Source: Enoplolaimus lenunculus
Lineage: Eukaryota > Nematoda > Enoplea > Enoplida > Thoracostomopsidae
NCBI GenBank assembly: GCA_030248215.1
Contig: JASANG010001932.1
Span: 1 to 64,000 of the forward strand
DNA: 64,000 nucleotides
Direction: 5' to 3'
Below, in pieces: positions 54,401 through 64,000 of the stretch; position 1 is the stretch's first letter; the number at the start of each line of letters is the position of its first letter. A program made the position numbers and the translations under genes. The notes beneath the pieces were generated by a model that worked only from the letters and a program-made list of their open reading frames with translations, had not been told where the DNA came from and made no database searches.

Positions 54401-57400
54401 AAAATGAATTGTTAAATATATACATTGTTATACGGATTGACCTGAAGTAATAAGTATAGGTATTTGTGGCTGGATTTCAACAGGAATCAAAGTTAGTCGG
54501 AATCTTGAACCGTAGTTACACTTTAATTTCAGTTCCCGCGTCGGAATCGGGATAGGAATCTGTGTGGTTTCCTTCACAATGCGCAGTTGTTTTAATGTAG
54601 GCGGCAGCAGTTGGAATTAACGACACCGTCGGAATCGAAAAAGAAATTGAAATTTAGGCGGAATTTTAGATTGAATCGGAATTCCGTTTCAACCGTGATT
54701 TATAGGCCCTTGTACTAGTAGGACACTGAATCCACAATTTGACTGAATCCGAATCCATCGGTGATTTACCTAATGCGTACCTGGCAGATTTCAATTTTCC
54801 GATATATAGATAATTTGTTTCAGAATAACAAACTTAATAAATTTAGAATATTAACTTTTCGACCTGAAAAACTAATGACATTCATCATTTCAGCAAATCT
54901 ATTTTTTCGCCAACGCAATTATTGTCAGCCCAATTTCAGTTTTCAGATTTGTGACCTAACATAAAAAATATCGATTTATACTACAAGGTAGTTGAAATTT
55001 TGAAATTTTTATCGTTTAAAAATGTAAGCAATATATTGCCGAACATTGTTCGATTCGGTTTTTTCACAACCGAATTTGAATCCTAACCGCCAGTGTTTGA
55101 TGATGAATCCGCCGAATATGCAGTTTTGTTGCTACCCGGTATTGTACCTTTTAAGAGCGTTTTGTGCTCGTGTACGCTTTCAAAATGCACGGTCAGATTT
55201 TGACATAATTTGGGCTTAGAATTTATAAATACAGTCATAGTGTTGAATGAAGTAAACAAGTACCCAAATTTTAGTGGTTCACGCATGTACATTTAGTCGT
55301 AAAATACAAGCAAAACAACGCTGCGTCGTTTGATAAAACTCAAACTTGCTCAGCTGCTCAGCTAATTGCAATTGTTTATCGTTTTTACCGGTTCGGTCTC
55401 GATGTACAAACCACAGAGACTCAAGAAAAGCGAGACCGATGATAGCAGCCAAATCCTGAGTCTTGGCGAGACCGAGAATCAGTCCGAGATCGAGACCGAG
55501 GCCGCCCATCCCTGAGAAAGATTAACAAATTTTTTACTCGCGCTTTGAAATTGTTTTACCCGTACTGGGTATACACCCAAGTCAAAACTTTCTACTTGGC
55601 CCACTCTTAAATGCTGGACGCGTGCAGCTTGTGATTGCAACCGTTTGTAAAATGCGGTTCGGGTGATGCCGCCAGCTTGAACGGCAGTACTCTGGTACGT
55701 ACTTATTGCATGCTATCATCTTGTAAAATTTTAATTTTTTTGATTGCATATCGAGATAACAGTGTAACAAGTGTGATTATTTGTTTAATTCAGTTATATA
55801 TATACGTATTCATGTATATACAGATACGTATATATTTACGTGTTTACAGTTTTTTGTTTTTGAGTTAAATGCGCGTTCATCTTTGGTACAGCAGCGAATT
55901 GCCCGATGACGCTTGAAAAATGTTTAAATTTTAAATTTTTATTTGAAAAAAACAATGGCAGTTTTTGTTGGCAATTTTAACATCAATATACATATGTATA
56001 TATATACGTATATATACGTACGTATTTAATATGATTTAAGTGTTTAGGTGCTGTTTTTTTCTAGTTGACACTCTTAGTAAATTGGTAAGGTATGAAAAAT
56101 TTCATGAAAATTTAACGACCGGAAGCGTATTAGCAGAGTATATTATATGCATCGGGTGCATTGGTGATGACTGATTTAACGGTGAGATAACGCGCGACTA
56201 ACGCGAACAGTGTTGAGTAGGAAACATTTGGGGGAAAGGTGTTGCGCGTAAAGTTGAGCATGATTGGCTGTAGACAAACAGATGGGTTAGATGACGTGTA
56301 AATGACGCAAAAACAACGTTGATATGACGTGACGGAAACGCTTAATGTTAGTAGTGCTTTGTTCGAGTCTGGTTAGTTGTATGGGGGGAGGGTGTAAGTT
56401 TAGGTTCTTGTGAGCTTTCTCTATGATAAGGCTTAGGGTGGTGCTATAGTGTTTAGTAATTTTAATGCTATGTGACGCCACTTGCGTATGGTATCACAAT
56501 GTGACGGACGATTTACGAGCAGCGATGGACCCGCATGTCGAGTATTATTATAGTGCCGCCACACTCAGGATTAAGCTTAGTGGAAGCGTACTAGTGCTTT
56601 CAGATAAAAAATTATATTGAAAGCGCCAGTGGGGAAAATTTGTTACTGAATACTGCGTTAATAACAGTAGGAAAACAAATGAGGGCAAGATATGTGTAAA
56701 ATATTTGAGTCTTGAGTATTCAAATCGTCACCTCAGCATGTCATCGGGCTGTATTGGCGACCTACAGGTTTAGTGTACGGTCGTAGTCAGGATTTCGACA
56801 ACGTCGGGGTTACGTTCGGTAAATCTTCCGAAGGAAGGAGCGTGTTCCGCTTTTGTTACCAGCTGCAACAGTCACTAAAACTACGGAACAAAATTAGCAA
56901 AACGGTGCTTAGACCGGTTGTTTTAAATGATTAAAGTAAAAAAATACCGCAAAATTTTCTTTTTTATTTTATTCAACTAAGGTTATTTCACCAATAGTAT
57001 TGGCAAAAAGTAAATTAAAATGAATCTCAGTGGCATGTAGTTTTCACTTTACGGTTCCATTTCCGGCATTTTGTTCAAATTCCGGTTCCGGTAAATTGTA
57101 ATTCCGGTTGCAACCTGATCGCAGAACTCTGACACATGTCCTACTAGCATGTAGATTTGTTTACGGATGAGAGAGTAAGCATAACCATGGTACTGGAAAG
57201 TATTTATTTTCAAAAGTCATTTACAAACGAATGTTTGTCTATCATTATTTTTAAGTTTAACGTATTGAAGGGAACAAATATTACATTATGCTGAATTGTT
57301 GAAATTACGTAAAGATATAATAAGTTTCATCAAATTTACAGTGTAATTTAATAATTTTGACCACTGAAAAGCGAAAAAATCATATCTTGACATATATATG

Positions 57401-60400
57401 CAATAGACATCCGTTTGTTGTGAACGTTGATCAGAAAAACAGGAACGACTTTTCCTTTGTTTTTTTTTGGGTTTGAAACCTACCAAGTGTCAGAAAAAAC
57501 AAGACCGTGTCTTGCCGACACCTCACATCCCTGCGTCTTGCCGTTTTACGCAAGATGATTCGATGATACAAAAAAGTGATTTAAATGCGATTTGAGTTTA
57601 TTTCAAAAACGCTTGCATTCTTTGTGTTTTTATTGTTGCCATGTTCGTATTAAGCGAAATTCTATAAATACATATGCGGTGTCGTATGAACACGAAAATA
57701 GAAATTTAGGGATACAATAGAAGTGCAATTGACTTATGTGTAGTGGTGGATCCAGAAATTTTGGACAGGGCTTGGCGCGACATATAATAGTGAAAAACGC
57801 AAACGAGTGAGAAACTGTGTTCAATCTTAGTAGGAAGTCGTAATACGTATATAATTTGGAGTTTGATCGCTGTTGGAGGGCCCATGACCACGGCGGCGCC
57901 CGTTGGATCTGTCAGCGGTGGATGTGAATTGAAGAAATATATTTATTGCATTTTGCTTTTGTTTCGGATTATATTTGTTGATGTATATGTATATTACATA
58001 GAAGATGGAATGTAAATTGCTATGAGTAGATGCATAAATGTGTATATATTTTCTGTATTAAAATTGAGCTATTTATATTTTTTTATTAAAGATTCTACAT
58101 TAATAGATCTTTTCTAAGACGAGAAAAGGGCGTCGGGTGGTCTGTGCAGAAAGTGAAGCTGCACCCCCTGGGTTCCGAGAGTAATAATTTTTACATAAAT
58201 GGTAAATGTACAGTTGCGTAGCTTATGTAAATTATTCTCCACTGGAATGGACTGTTTATATTGAATATCCCTGGCAAATATTCTGCCGGCGCTCGTTCAG
58301 AAATGGGGACCATCTACATTCAAATAGGTTGAGATTAGTACGCATACGTAATTAAGTTAAGCTAACTTAGGCATTTCAGAGGAACGACCTGTATATGCTG
58401 TATAATGATTTCGTAGTGATTTGTGTGAAATTGTGTCAGTGTTATGTCATCTGTGGGGATGGGTGTAATAATTGATTATATATATACATCAGAGTTCAAC
58501 CGGAATTCCCGCAAAATTCAATTCCTGGTCCTGTTATTGTTCCAGCATTCAAAGTTGCAAGAACCGGTATTTTTTTTACGGTTTTTGTCAAACTTTTTAT
58601 AATCATTTCAATATTAGAAACTTTGTTTTTTAAAAATTATTTCGAAATGAGTGTTTTTGAAATTAGTTCAATTTTGTTAATAAACTATTTCTGATGTGTT
58701 TTCACACAACTTGATGATGAAATAGCTAAAAATTCGCTTAAGTCATTTTTTGGCAAGTTTTTATAAAAGTCCAACAGTAAGTAATTCGGTGATGAAAATT
58801 GCTCGATTGCGGTTGAATAATTGATAAAAGCAATAACGTCACTTTGGATCATGTTAATTGGCTAAAGTTCTGAATAGCCATTTAGCAGTCAAATTATTTC
58901 TATAATGTTTGTTCTGTATTTTCAGCAGAAGCAAAATGTGCGGACGACGATTTCAAATGTGCGAACGAAAAACAGTGTTTCCCGATGTCGAAAAAATGTG
59001 ACGGTGTTTATGATTGTAGAGATTTATCCGACGAACGCTCTTGTTGTGAGTTTGCGATGTTTTTTGCATTTTGTACTGCGAGTAACAGAGGTAGAATGTT
59101 TTTGATTTTGCTTTTTTATTTTTTCTATGCAAGGCGTTAGAATGAACGGTACCAATTTTAAAAAAATGACAGTATTACTAAATTAGCATAATTGTGTTTA
59201 TGGTGTATACGCAAGATTGCACATCACTAAATCGAGTATTTTGGTGTTTTATTTGTCAACAGATAGTATATCTATCTATATAGTTAAAGATGAAATGAGA
59301 CCCACATACGTAATTTGAGCAACTTTCCAGCATTACGTACTTTGTTTACAATATTTTCGCAGAGCAAAAACGTGATTGTTTTGCGAAATGAAACTTTCAA
59401 TGCAGATTGTTATACGTTGGCTAACCTGCGCATTGCGCCAAGCCGGCTGACTAGTTGTAACTGAGTTGCTTTAATTTGTGTTTTTGTTTTAGCCAATACG
59501 ACATCGTGCTTCAAGTACCAGTTTCGATGTAAGGACGGCAGTCAATGCATTCAAAAAACTTGGGTTTGCGACGGCTCGCGTGACTGCATTGATGGCTCTG
59601 ACGAACCTGATACGTGCAGTAAGCCGGACCAAAGGCACTACTTTTCCACTTTCCTTACAAGCTCAAGCCTAGGCCTAACCCTAAAGGAATGCAAAAATCT
59701 GACAGTTTCTGAAACTGTGAATGGTAAATGTACAAGAGCAGCAACCAAATTATTACCTGTCGGGTATTGTTGATTTAATCAAAGGTCGGTAATGATTTTG
59801 AGGATAATAGTATGCAACTGATTTTATTTCTGTGTCGCACGAAATGTACCGTTGCGTTTTTAGTTACTTGTCCCACTTCATGCTGTGTGTAGTTGGCTGA
59901 CGTTTATAAGACAAGACATGCGTGGAAACGAAAATTATTTGGAAAAGTTTTAAGAGGACAAACGGATCATTTTTGTCGCCAAGAGTGGTTAATATTGACT
60001 ATAACAAGAGTATGCAACCGAGTACATTTGGTATACAAAGGAGTGTACGTAGCACGCGTTTTATTTTTGGCTTGCTCCACACGCTACGTAGAACTCATAC
60101 GGACTTAATAAAAGATATTTTACGCTGTAGTGTTAGGCGAACTCCATCACAGCTTGTTTCCTAGATACTTGGCATAGATCGAAATTCGGGCGTCAATGCG
60201 AAACGCCGCATTAACAGTAGTAATAGCAAATTTGTTACACATTTTTACGCTATGCACAGTGTAATACATTCTGTAATTTGTATTGTTCTGTTTCAGAATT
60301 TCCCGATTGTGGCCCAGGATACTTTCAGTGTAAAAAGAACAAACGCTGTCAGCCACAGAAGTTTCGATGCGACTATTATGACGACTGTGGCGACAATTCT

Positions 60401-63400
60401 GATGAAGAAAATTGCAGTACGTTGTCTGTAGTTAACTTTAGTTTTATGGTTTACGGGTGGTTAATTTATGCCGCTTACGTCTCTTTTGGAGGTAATGTAT
60501 TTGAGTAAAGCATTATATTATACAGGATAGCATTACCTTGACTTACGTTGTAATAACCAATATGTGACGTCACAGTTGTCGTTTTAAAGCTATGTTTGGC
60601 TCAGTGTGTCAAAACTACATAAATAAAATTTTGGGAGTTCCACTGTGACAGACAGACATATTGCCCCTGATTTGAGCAAAGGGCGTACAACATGAAGTTT
60701 GACGCAACGCGGTTAACCTATGCTGACGGCTTTTCCTTTCATTAGGGGTGTTCTGAGCAGCTTCTTGAACACAAACGGAATATTGTGATACTGTTCTTGT
60801 GTTTGTTATGATTTATGATGCTTTGATGTCGTGTTTGTTGATGCTTTGATGTCGTGTTTGTTTAAGGTGCGTATAAATGCCCTGCACACAAGTGGCCGTG
60901 TCCGTCTACGGGTAAATGTATCAAAGAAGAAGAGCTTTGCGATGGAACGCCTCATTGTCCGCAGGGCGCTGACGAAAAAAATTGCAGTAAGTACCGAATG
61001 GTAACCTGTATTGCAGATGGAAGCTCTTGCTAAATAAAGTTTTTATTCATTAAGGTCAGCAGCTATAAAAATTTGTAATATTCAGCGTTTTGTTTCGTTT
61101 ATTGACATAAGTTTATTGAATGCTAACTCAGCAAAATAGGTAGTGACCAACTTAGGACTAGTCTGTTGTTTGACGTTAGTGGAAAATTGGACTTAAGTCA
61201 AAACTTGATTTAACACATATGTGCAAACACACATATGTGCAAACCAGCTAATACGCTGTGTTCAGTTGCGGTTTGGTAGTTTTTTGACTATTGCACGTAA
61301 CTTTTGTAGTGTTTGTTGCTCTCAGGGGTTTTTGTTTTTTGACTTTCGTAGGGTTTTTTGCTGTGTTGTGTTTCAGGCTCAGTGTTATGTGGCGCTTTGT
61401 CGTGCGATTTTAAGTGCAAAAAATCTCCTGACGGCGGTTTATGTGAATGCCCGCGTGGTTATCGGCTGAAAAACGATTCAAGGCGAACATGTGAAGGTAA
61501 TGTATTGTGCTTCCAATGCGTAAATGAATATAATTGAAATAGAAAGTATATTTCAAGAATTATTGGGTTTGGGTGCCAAACGCCAAATTTGGACCGAGGC
61601 TTGGTTAAAAAGAATACCATGGCGATTAATTTATTTTAAGCTAAAAATTGCATAACTTGTTGACGTCTTCTTTTATTATGCAACTTTGATAGATCTTTGG
61701 CGTTACTTGTTCTATTTCGCAGCTTCAGTAGGTGTAACGATTTACGTTGTGGTACGTAAAAATTGCATTCATTGTAAAATTAACTTGACAGAAATTAACG
61801 AATGTGCTGAATTTGGGACTTGTGATCAAATCTGTGAAAATGTTCGCGGCAGCTATCGATGTGACTGCATTTCAAACTGTTTCACATTGCACATGACCGA
61901 TTCTGGACGCGGTTACTGTAGGACGGTTGACAGTAAGTATGCTAATATGTTTATGAATTAGTATAGGGCTGGAAGTCCAATTGCCCTTTAGGCAATAAGG
62001 CTAGATTGGCTTCGGAGCGTTCTTAGAAGTTGTTGCCTTGTTTTCTTATATTTACGAATTAGTAGTGTAAAAAAGTTGACTAATTGCAAATTTAAAAGCG
62101 TATTTTTAACCATTAATTTTCACAATTTTTCAACAAAACCTAAACTATTGTGTTAGTTTCTTGATATAATTTCTTCGTTGTTCCAAATTCCGAATCTGTC
62201 TGTCTAGCAATTTTTGTTGTGGAGAGTAATCGACTTCCAGTTCTCTGAGTTCCTTTACTTGATTTTGGATATGGCGTTCTGCTGTGATTCAAAATCATCC
62301 ACTAAGCTTGTCATTACTACTACTCTACTACTGCGCAAAAATAGTACTTTAAGGTTCCAGGAAAATTTATTGTTAGAACAGTGATTGAAGTCAACATTCA
62401 GTATTGATTTAAGAAAACGGAAGCTCTTGGACCGAAATCAACTGTCCAAACGCGTCCATCTAAACACACTTTAGCCGCTAGCCGGGGGATACGTGTAGAT
62501 TTTATATAACGCCCCCGTTATTCTCAATTTCTTATGTGTCGAAACTAAACGAATAACTGGGCTTTACAGACGTAGGTCTGTAATCCCCAATTTTTGACCA
62601 ATAGTAAAATTTTTTTTGTAAAATTTTTTCATATGCACATATACACAGTATACATACACACATACACATTATTTAATTCACATACCTATACATTGCAAGA
62701 CAAATTTTGAATGAATGCAGTGGTGCACCAAAAAATTTGTATTGATTTGAGCCGGGATTGAAAAATATTTTAGCCGGTTCAATGCGAATTTTGTACTCGA
62801 AACGCGACGGGCTGTACTCACTGAATCCGAATCCAGGCCAGTTAAACGAAACTCAGCTAGCAGCGGGTGAATTCGTGTACGGCGTTAGCTACGATTACCA
62901 AGAGAAACGTATATTTTGGACGGATCGCAAGAAAAATGAGGTATTTCAATGGTAATTAGTGTAAAGCATGTCACTTTATCGGAACAAGCAATTAGTTACT
63001 TTTTTACAGTAGATGACAGAAATGATAGGCTGACGCTATACCTTTTGACTATTTTAATGGCATATGTGAATTGCTGCATGGCACTGCATACTAATTTGTG
63101 AACAAAAAATTTTTGAGTTGCGACACCGGACGTACGACATGTATATCATCGCCATTGCTAGTTTTGCATTAAACGCTTTCCATTTAGCTGCAACTGTATT
63201 GCCGAATATCAACACAGTTGTTCGTGATTGAAAAATTGATAAGAAATATTTTTAACTTTTCTTAATGATTATTATCAAAAACTGTCATTACATTTTTGTT
63301 TAGTTTTTAGTAATACTATTTTAAGTTTATTTCTAATTAAATTTACAAACGTTCCTCCTAAATTTTGTCTGCGATGCTGGTATTTGAACTAGCCTAAGAG

Positions 63401-63848
63401 AGCTGTAATTTGAAATATGGCGGTACGGCTTTTTCATGTAGGTTTTTCCGTTTGTACGCATCGGTGAAGCGTGAAAAAACTTTTGAGCCACATCACTAAT
63501 TCCAAACGTACGTTGGCAAAATGTCGGCAGGCCTAAATTTTTTCTGGTGTACGCATGTTTTTGTGGAAGTTTTGCATAAATGCTTTTGTCGATCGGCCAA
63601 CTGTTTCAGATTTACGCTGCAGGGTTGTCGACCGATGGCAGCTCAATCTATGATCGGGTAACGCTGCCTGTCATCGGAATTGTCAATCCACGAAATCTCG
63701 CTGTTGACTGGGTTGCTAACAAGCTGTACGTTGTCGAAACTGGATCGCGTCGCATTGATGTTATGGATTATTCTGGTCGATATCGTGCAGTTGTACTCAT
63801 CGATGGCCTGACACTGCCCATTGACATTACACTTGATCCGATTGTTGG
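51323..63848 (+). CDS. LRP2: Second, inverted copy of LRP2-like gene, first nine visible exons
   Basis: Nine exons (1,285 bp) repeat the left-arm order: LDLa x5, EGF, EGF, propeller 1 first and second pieces. Exon lengths equal those of the left arm exactly (132, 120, 126, 120, 120, 120, 141, 167, 239), all phases agree and no stop intervenes. The gene would continue past the window. As in the left arm, no exon before the first LDLa is visible. Whether this is a real second gene depends on whether the inverted repeat is real. Confidence 0.8.
52129..52482. mobile_element. hAT-type MITE, TTCCGG family, mirror of copy B
   Basis: Counterpart of 39234-39588, 354 bp, with intact ends and 8-bp duplication TGTGGTGT at 52121-52128 and 52483-52490. 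Confidence 0.92.
58926..59045 (+). CDS. LRP2: LRP2-like copy 2: LDLa repeat
   Basis: Mirror of 32666-32785; [10 protein letters not shown] peptide, acceptor ATTTTCAG, donor GTGAGTTT. Confidence 0.9.
59493..59618 (+). CDS. LRP2: LRP2-like copy 2: LDLa repeat
   Basis: Mirror of 32093-32218; [10 protein letters not shown] and DGSDEPDTC, donor GTAAGCC. Confidence 0.9.
60297..60416 (+). CDS. LRP2: LRP2-like copy 2: LDLa repeat
   Basis: Mirror of 31295-31414; [10 protein letters not shown] and DNSDEENC, donor GTACGTTG. Confidence 0.9.
60817..60862. repeat. 23-bp tandem duplication, right arm only
   Basis: GATGCTTTGATGTCGTGTTT begins at 60817 and 60840; the left arm has a single copy near 30870-30895. 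It ends at 60862, just before the TTTAAG acceptor of the exon at 60867. Confidence 0.9.
60867..60986 (+). CDS. LRP2: LRP2-like copy 2: LDLa repeat
   Basis: Mirror of 30745-30864; [10 protein letters not shown] and GADEKNC. The upstream intron end carries the 23-bp duplication. Confidence 0.9.
61377..61496 (+). CDS. LRP2: LRP2-like copy 2: EGF
   Basis: Mirror of 30251-30370; [19 protein letters not shown]. Confidence 0.9.
61792..61932 (+). CDS. LRP2: LRP2-like copy 2: Ca-binding-type EGF
   Basis: Mirror of 29815-29955; [11 protein letters not shown]. The upstream intron differs from the left arm by a few bases just before the acceptor. Confidence 0.9.
62150..62320 (-). pseudogene. Coiled-coil pseudogene, right-arm copy
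   Basis: Mirror of 29476-29645, differing by at least one base (GTGGAT for GCGGAT near the start). Same frame change, so the decay predates the two arms. Confidence 0.35.
62774..62940 (+). CDS. LRP2: LRP2-like copy 2: start of propeller 1
   Basis: Mirror of 28850-29016; [24 protein letters not shown], donor GTATTTC. Confidence 0.88.
63610..63848 (+). CDS. LRP2: LRP2-like copy 2: propeller 1, second piece
   Basis: Mirror of 27942-28180; [12 protein letters not shown] to LDPIVG, donor GTAATGAG. Last exon of this copy before the window ends. Confidence 0.92.
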
Positions 63849-64000
63849 GTAATGAGGACTTAGTATTTCGCTAGTTCTATCTCAAGTCAGGGGGGGTTGA
63901 AGATACCTCCGGGTTAAACTTGGGGTGGTTAAGAGTTGGGGGTGTTTAGTTCTATCTCAAGTCAGGGGGGTTTGAAGATACCTCCGGGTTAAATTTGGGG

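Larger units (their letters stand above)
46720..64000 (-). repeat. Right arm of the giant inverted repeat
   Basis: Reverse complement of 27791-46318, still matching at the last base of the window. Outer part (51-64 kb) nearly identical, with a 23-bp tandem duplication at 60817-60862 and an extra block of about 43 bp near 62038-62080 that the left arm lacks. Inner part (47-51 kb) has frequent short indels and a corrupted T-rich stretch. Confidence 0.95.

Overview
The window is animal nuclear DNA, AT-rich, with many short exons, GT-AG introns (acceptors mostly TTTTCAG or TTTTAG) and dense small transposons. Nothing bacterial or viral is active here. An invertebrate is likely; the short pyrimidine-rich acceptors and scattered TTAGGC-like words would suit a nematode, but the species cannot be fixed from the sequence.

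The main gene is a giant LDL-receptor-family endocytic receptor on the minus strand (2934-40394). I could place 32 exons (about 5.7 kb of coding sequence, roughly 1,900 codons). Every one of the 31 exon junctions agrees in phase, with no stop or frameshift. Domain order from the N side is: at least five LDL-receptor class A (LDLa) repeats, two EGF modules, beta-propeller 1, EGF, propeller 2, EGF, eight LDLa repeats, two EGF modules, propeller 3, EGF, and an unfinished propeller 4. Eight LDLa repeats in the second cluster fit both LRP1 and LRP2; five or more in the first cluster favour LRP2 (megalin). The signal peptide, any earlier LDLa repeats, and everything after propeller 4 are not visible.

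The most striking structure is a huge inverted repeat. From about 27791 to 46318 the sequence returns reverse-complemented from 46720 to the right edge at 64000 and would run on beyond it. The spacer is about 400 bp. The right arm therefore carries a second, divergently oriented copy of the first nine LRP2-like exons (51323-63848, plus strand). The outer arms are nearly identical; the inner 41-51 kb is full of small indels, and around 49.4-50.3 kb one arm decays into T-rich noise. This gradient, and the absence of a gene start in either arm, make a fold-back or haplotype misjoin at least as likely as a true palindrome.

Between exons lie small DNA transposons. Four intact copies have CAGGGTG ends and exact 8-bp target duplications, so they are hAT-type MITEs (three of one family, one of another). 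They and several degraded relatives carry clusters of a short repeated word near their ends, a different word in each family (TTCCGG, GGATTC, ATCGGC, GGTCTC, GGAATC, GATTCC). Other items are a tRNA-derived SINE head, a nested palindromic element at 5211-6118, a 352-bp tandem array at 1690-2449, two copies of a degraded gene fossil (1095-1640 and 14280-14930), unidentified plus-strand coding remnants in the largest gene intron (12090-13780), a coiled-coil pseudogene at 29476-29645, and the last exon of an unidentified plus-strand gene at 246-609.
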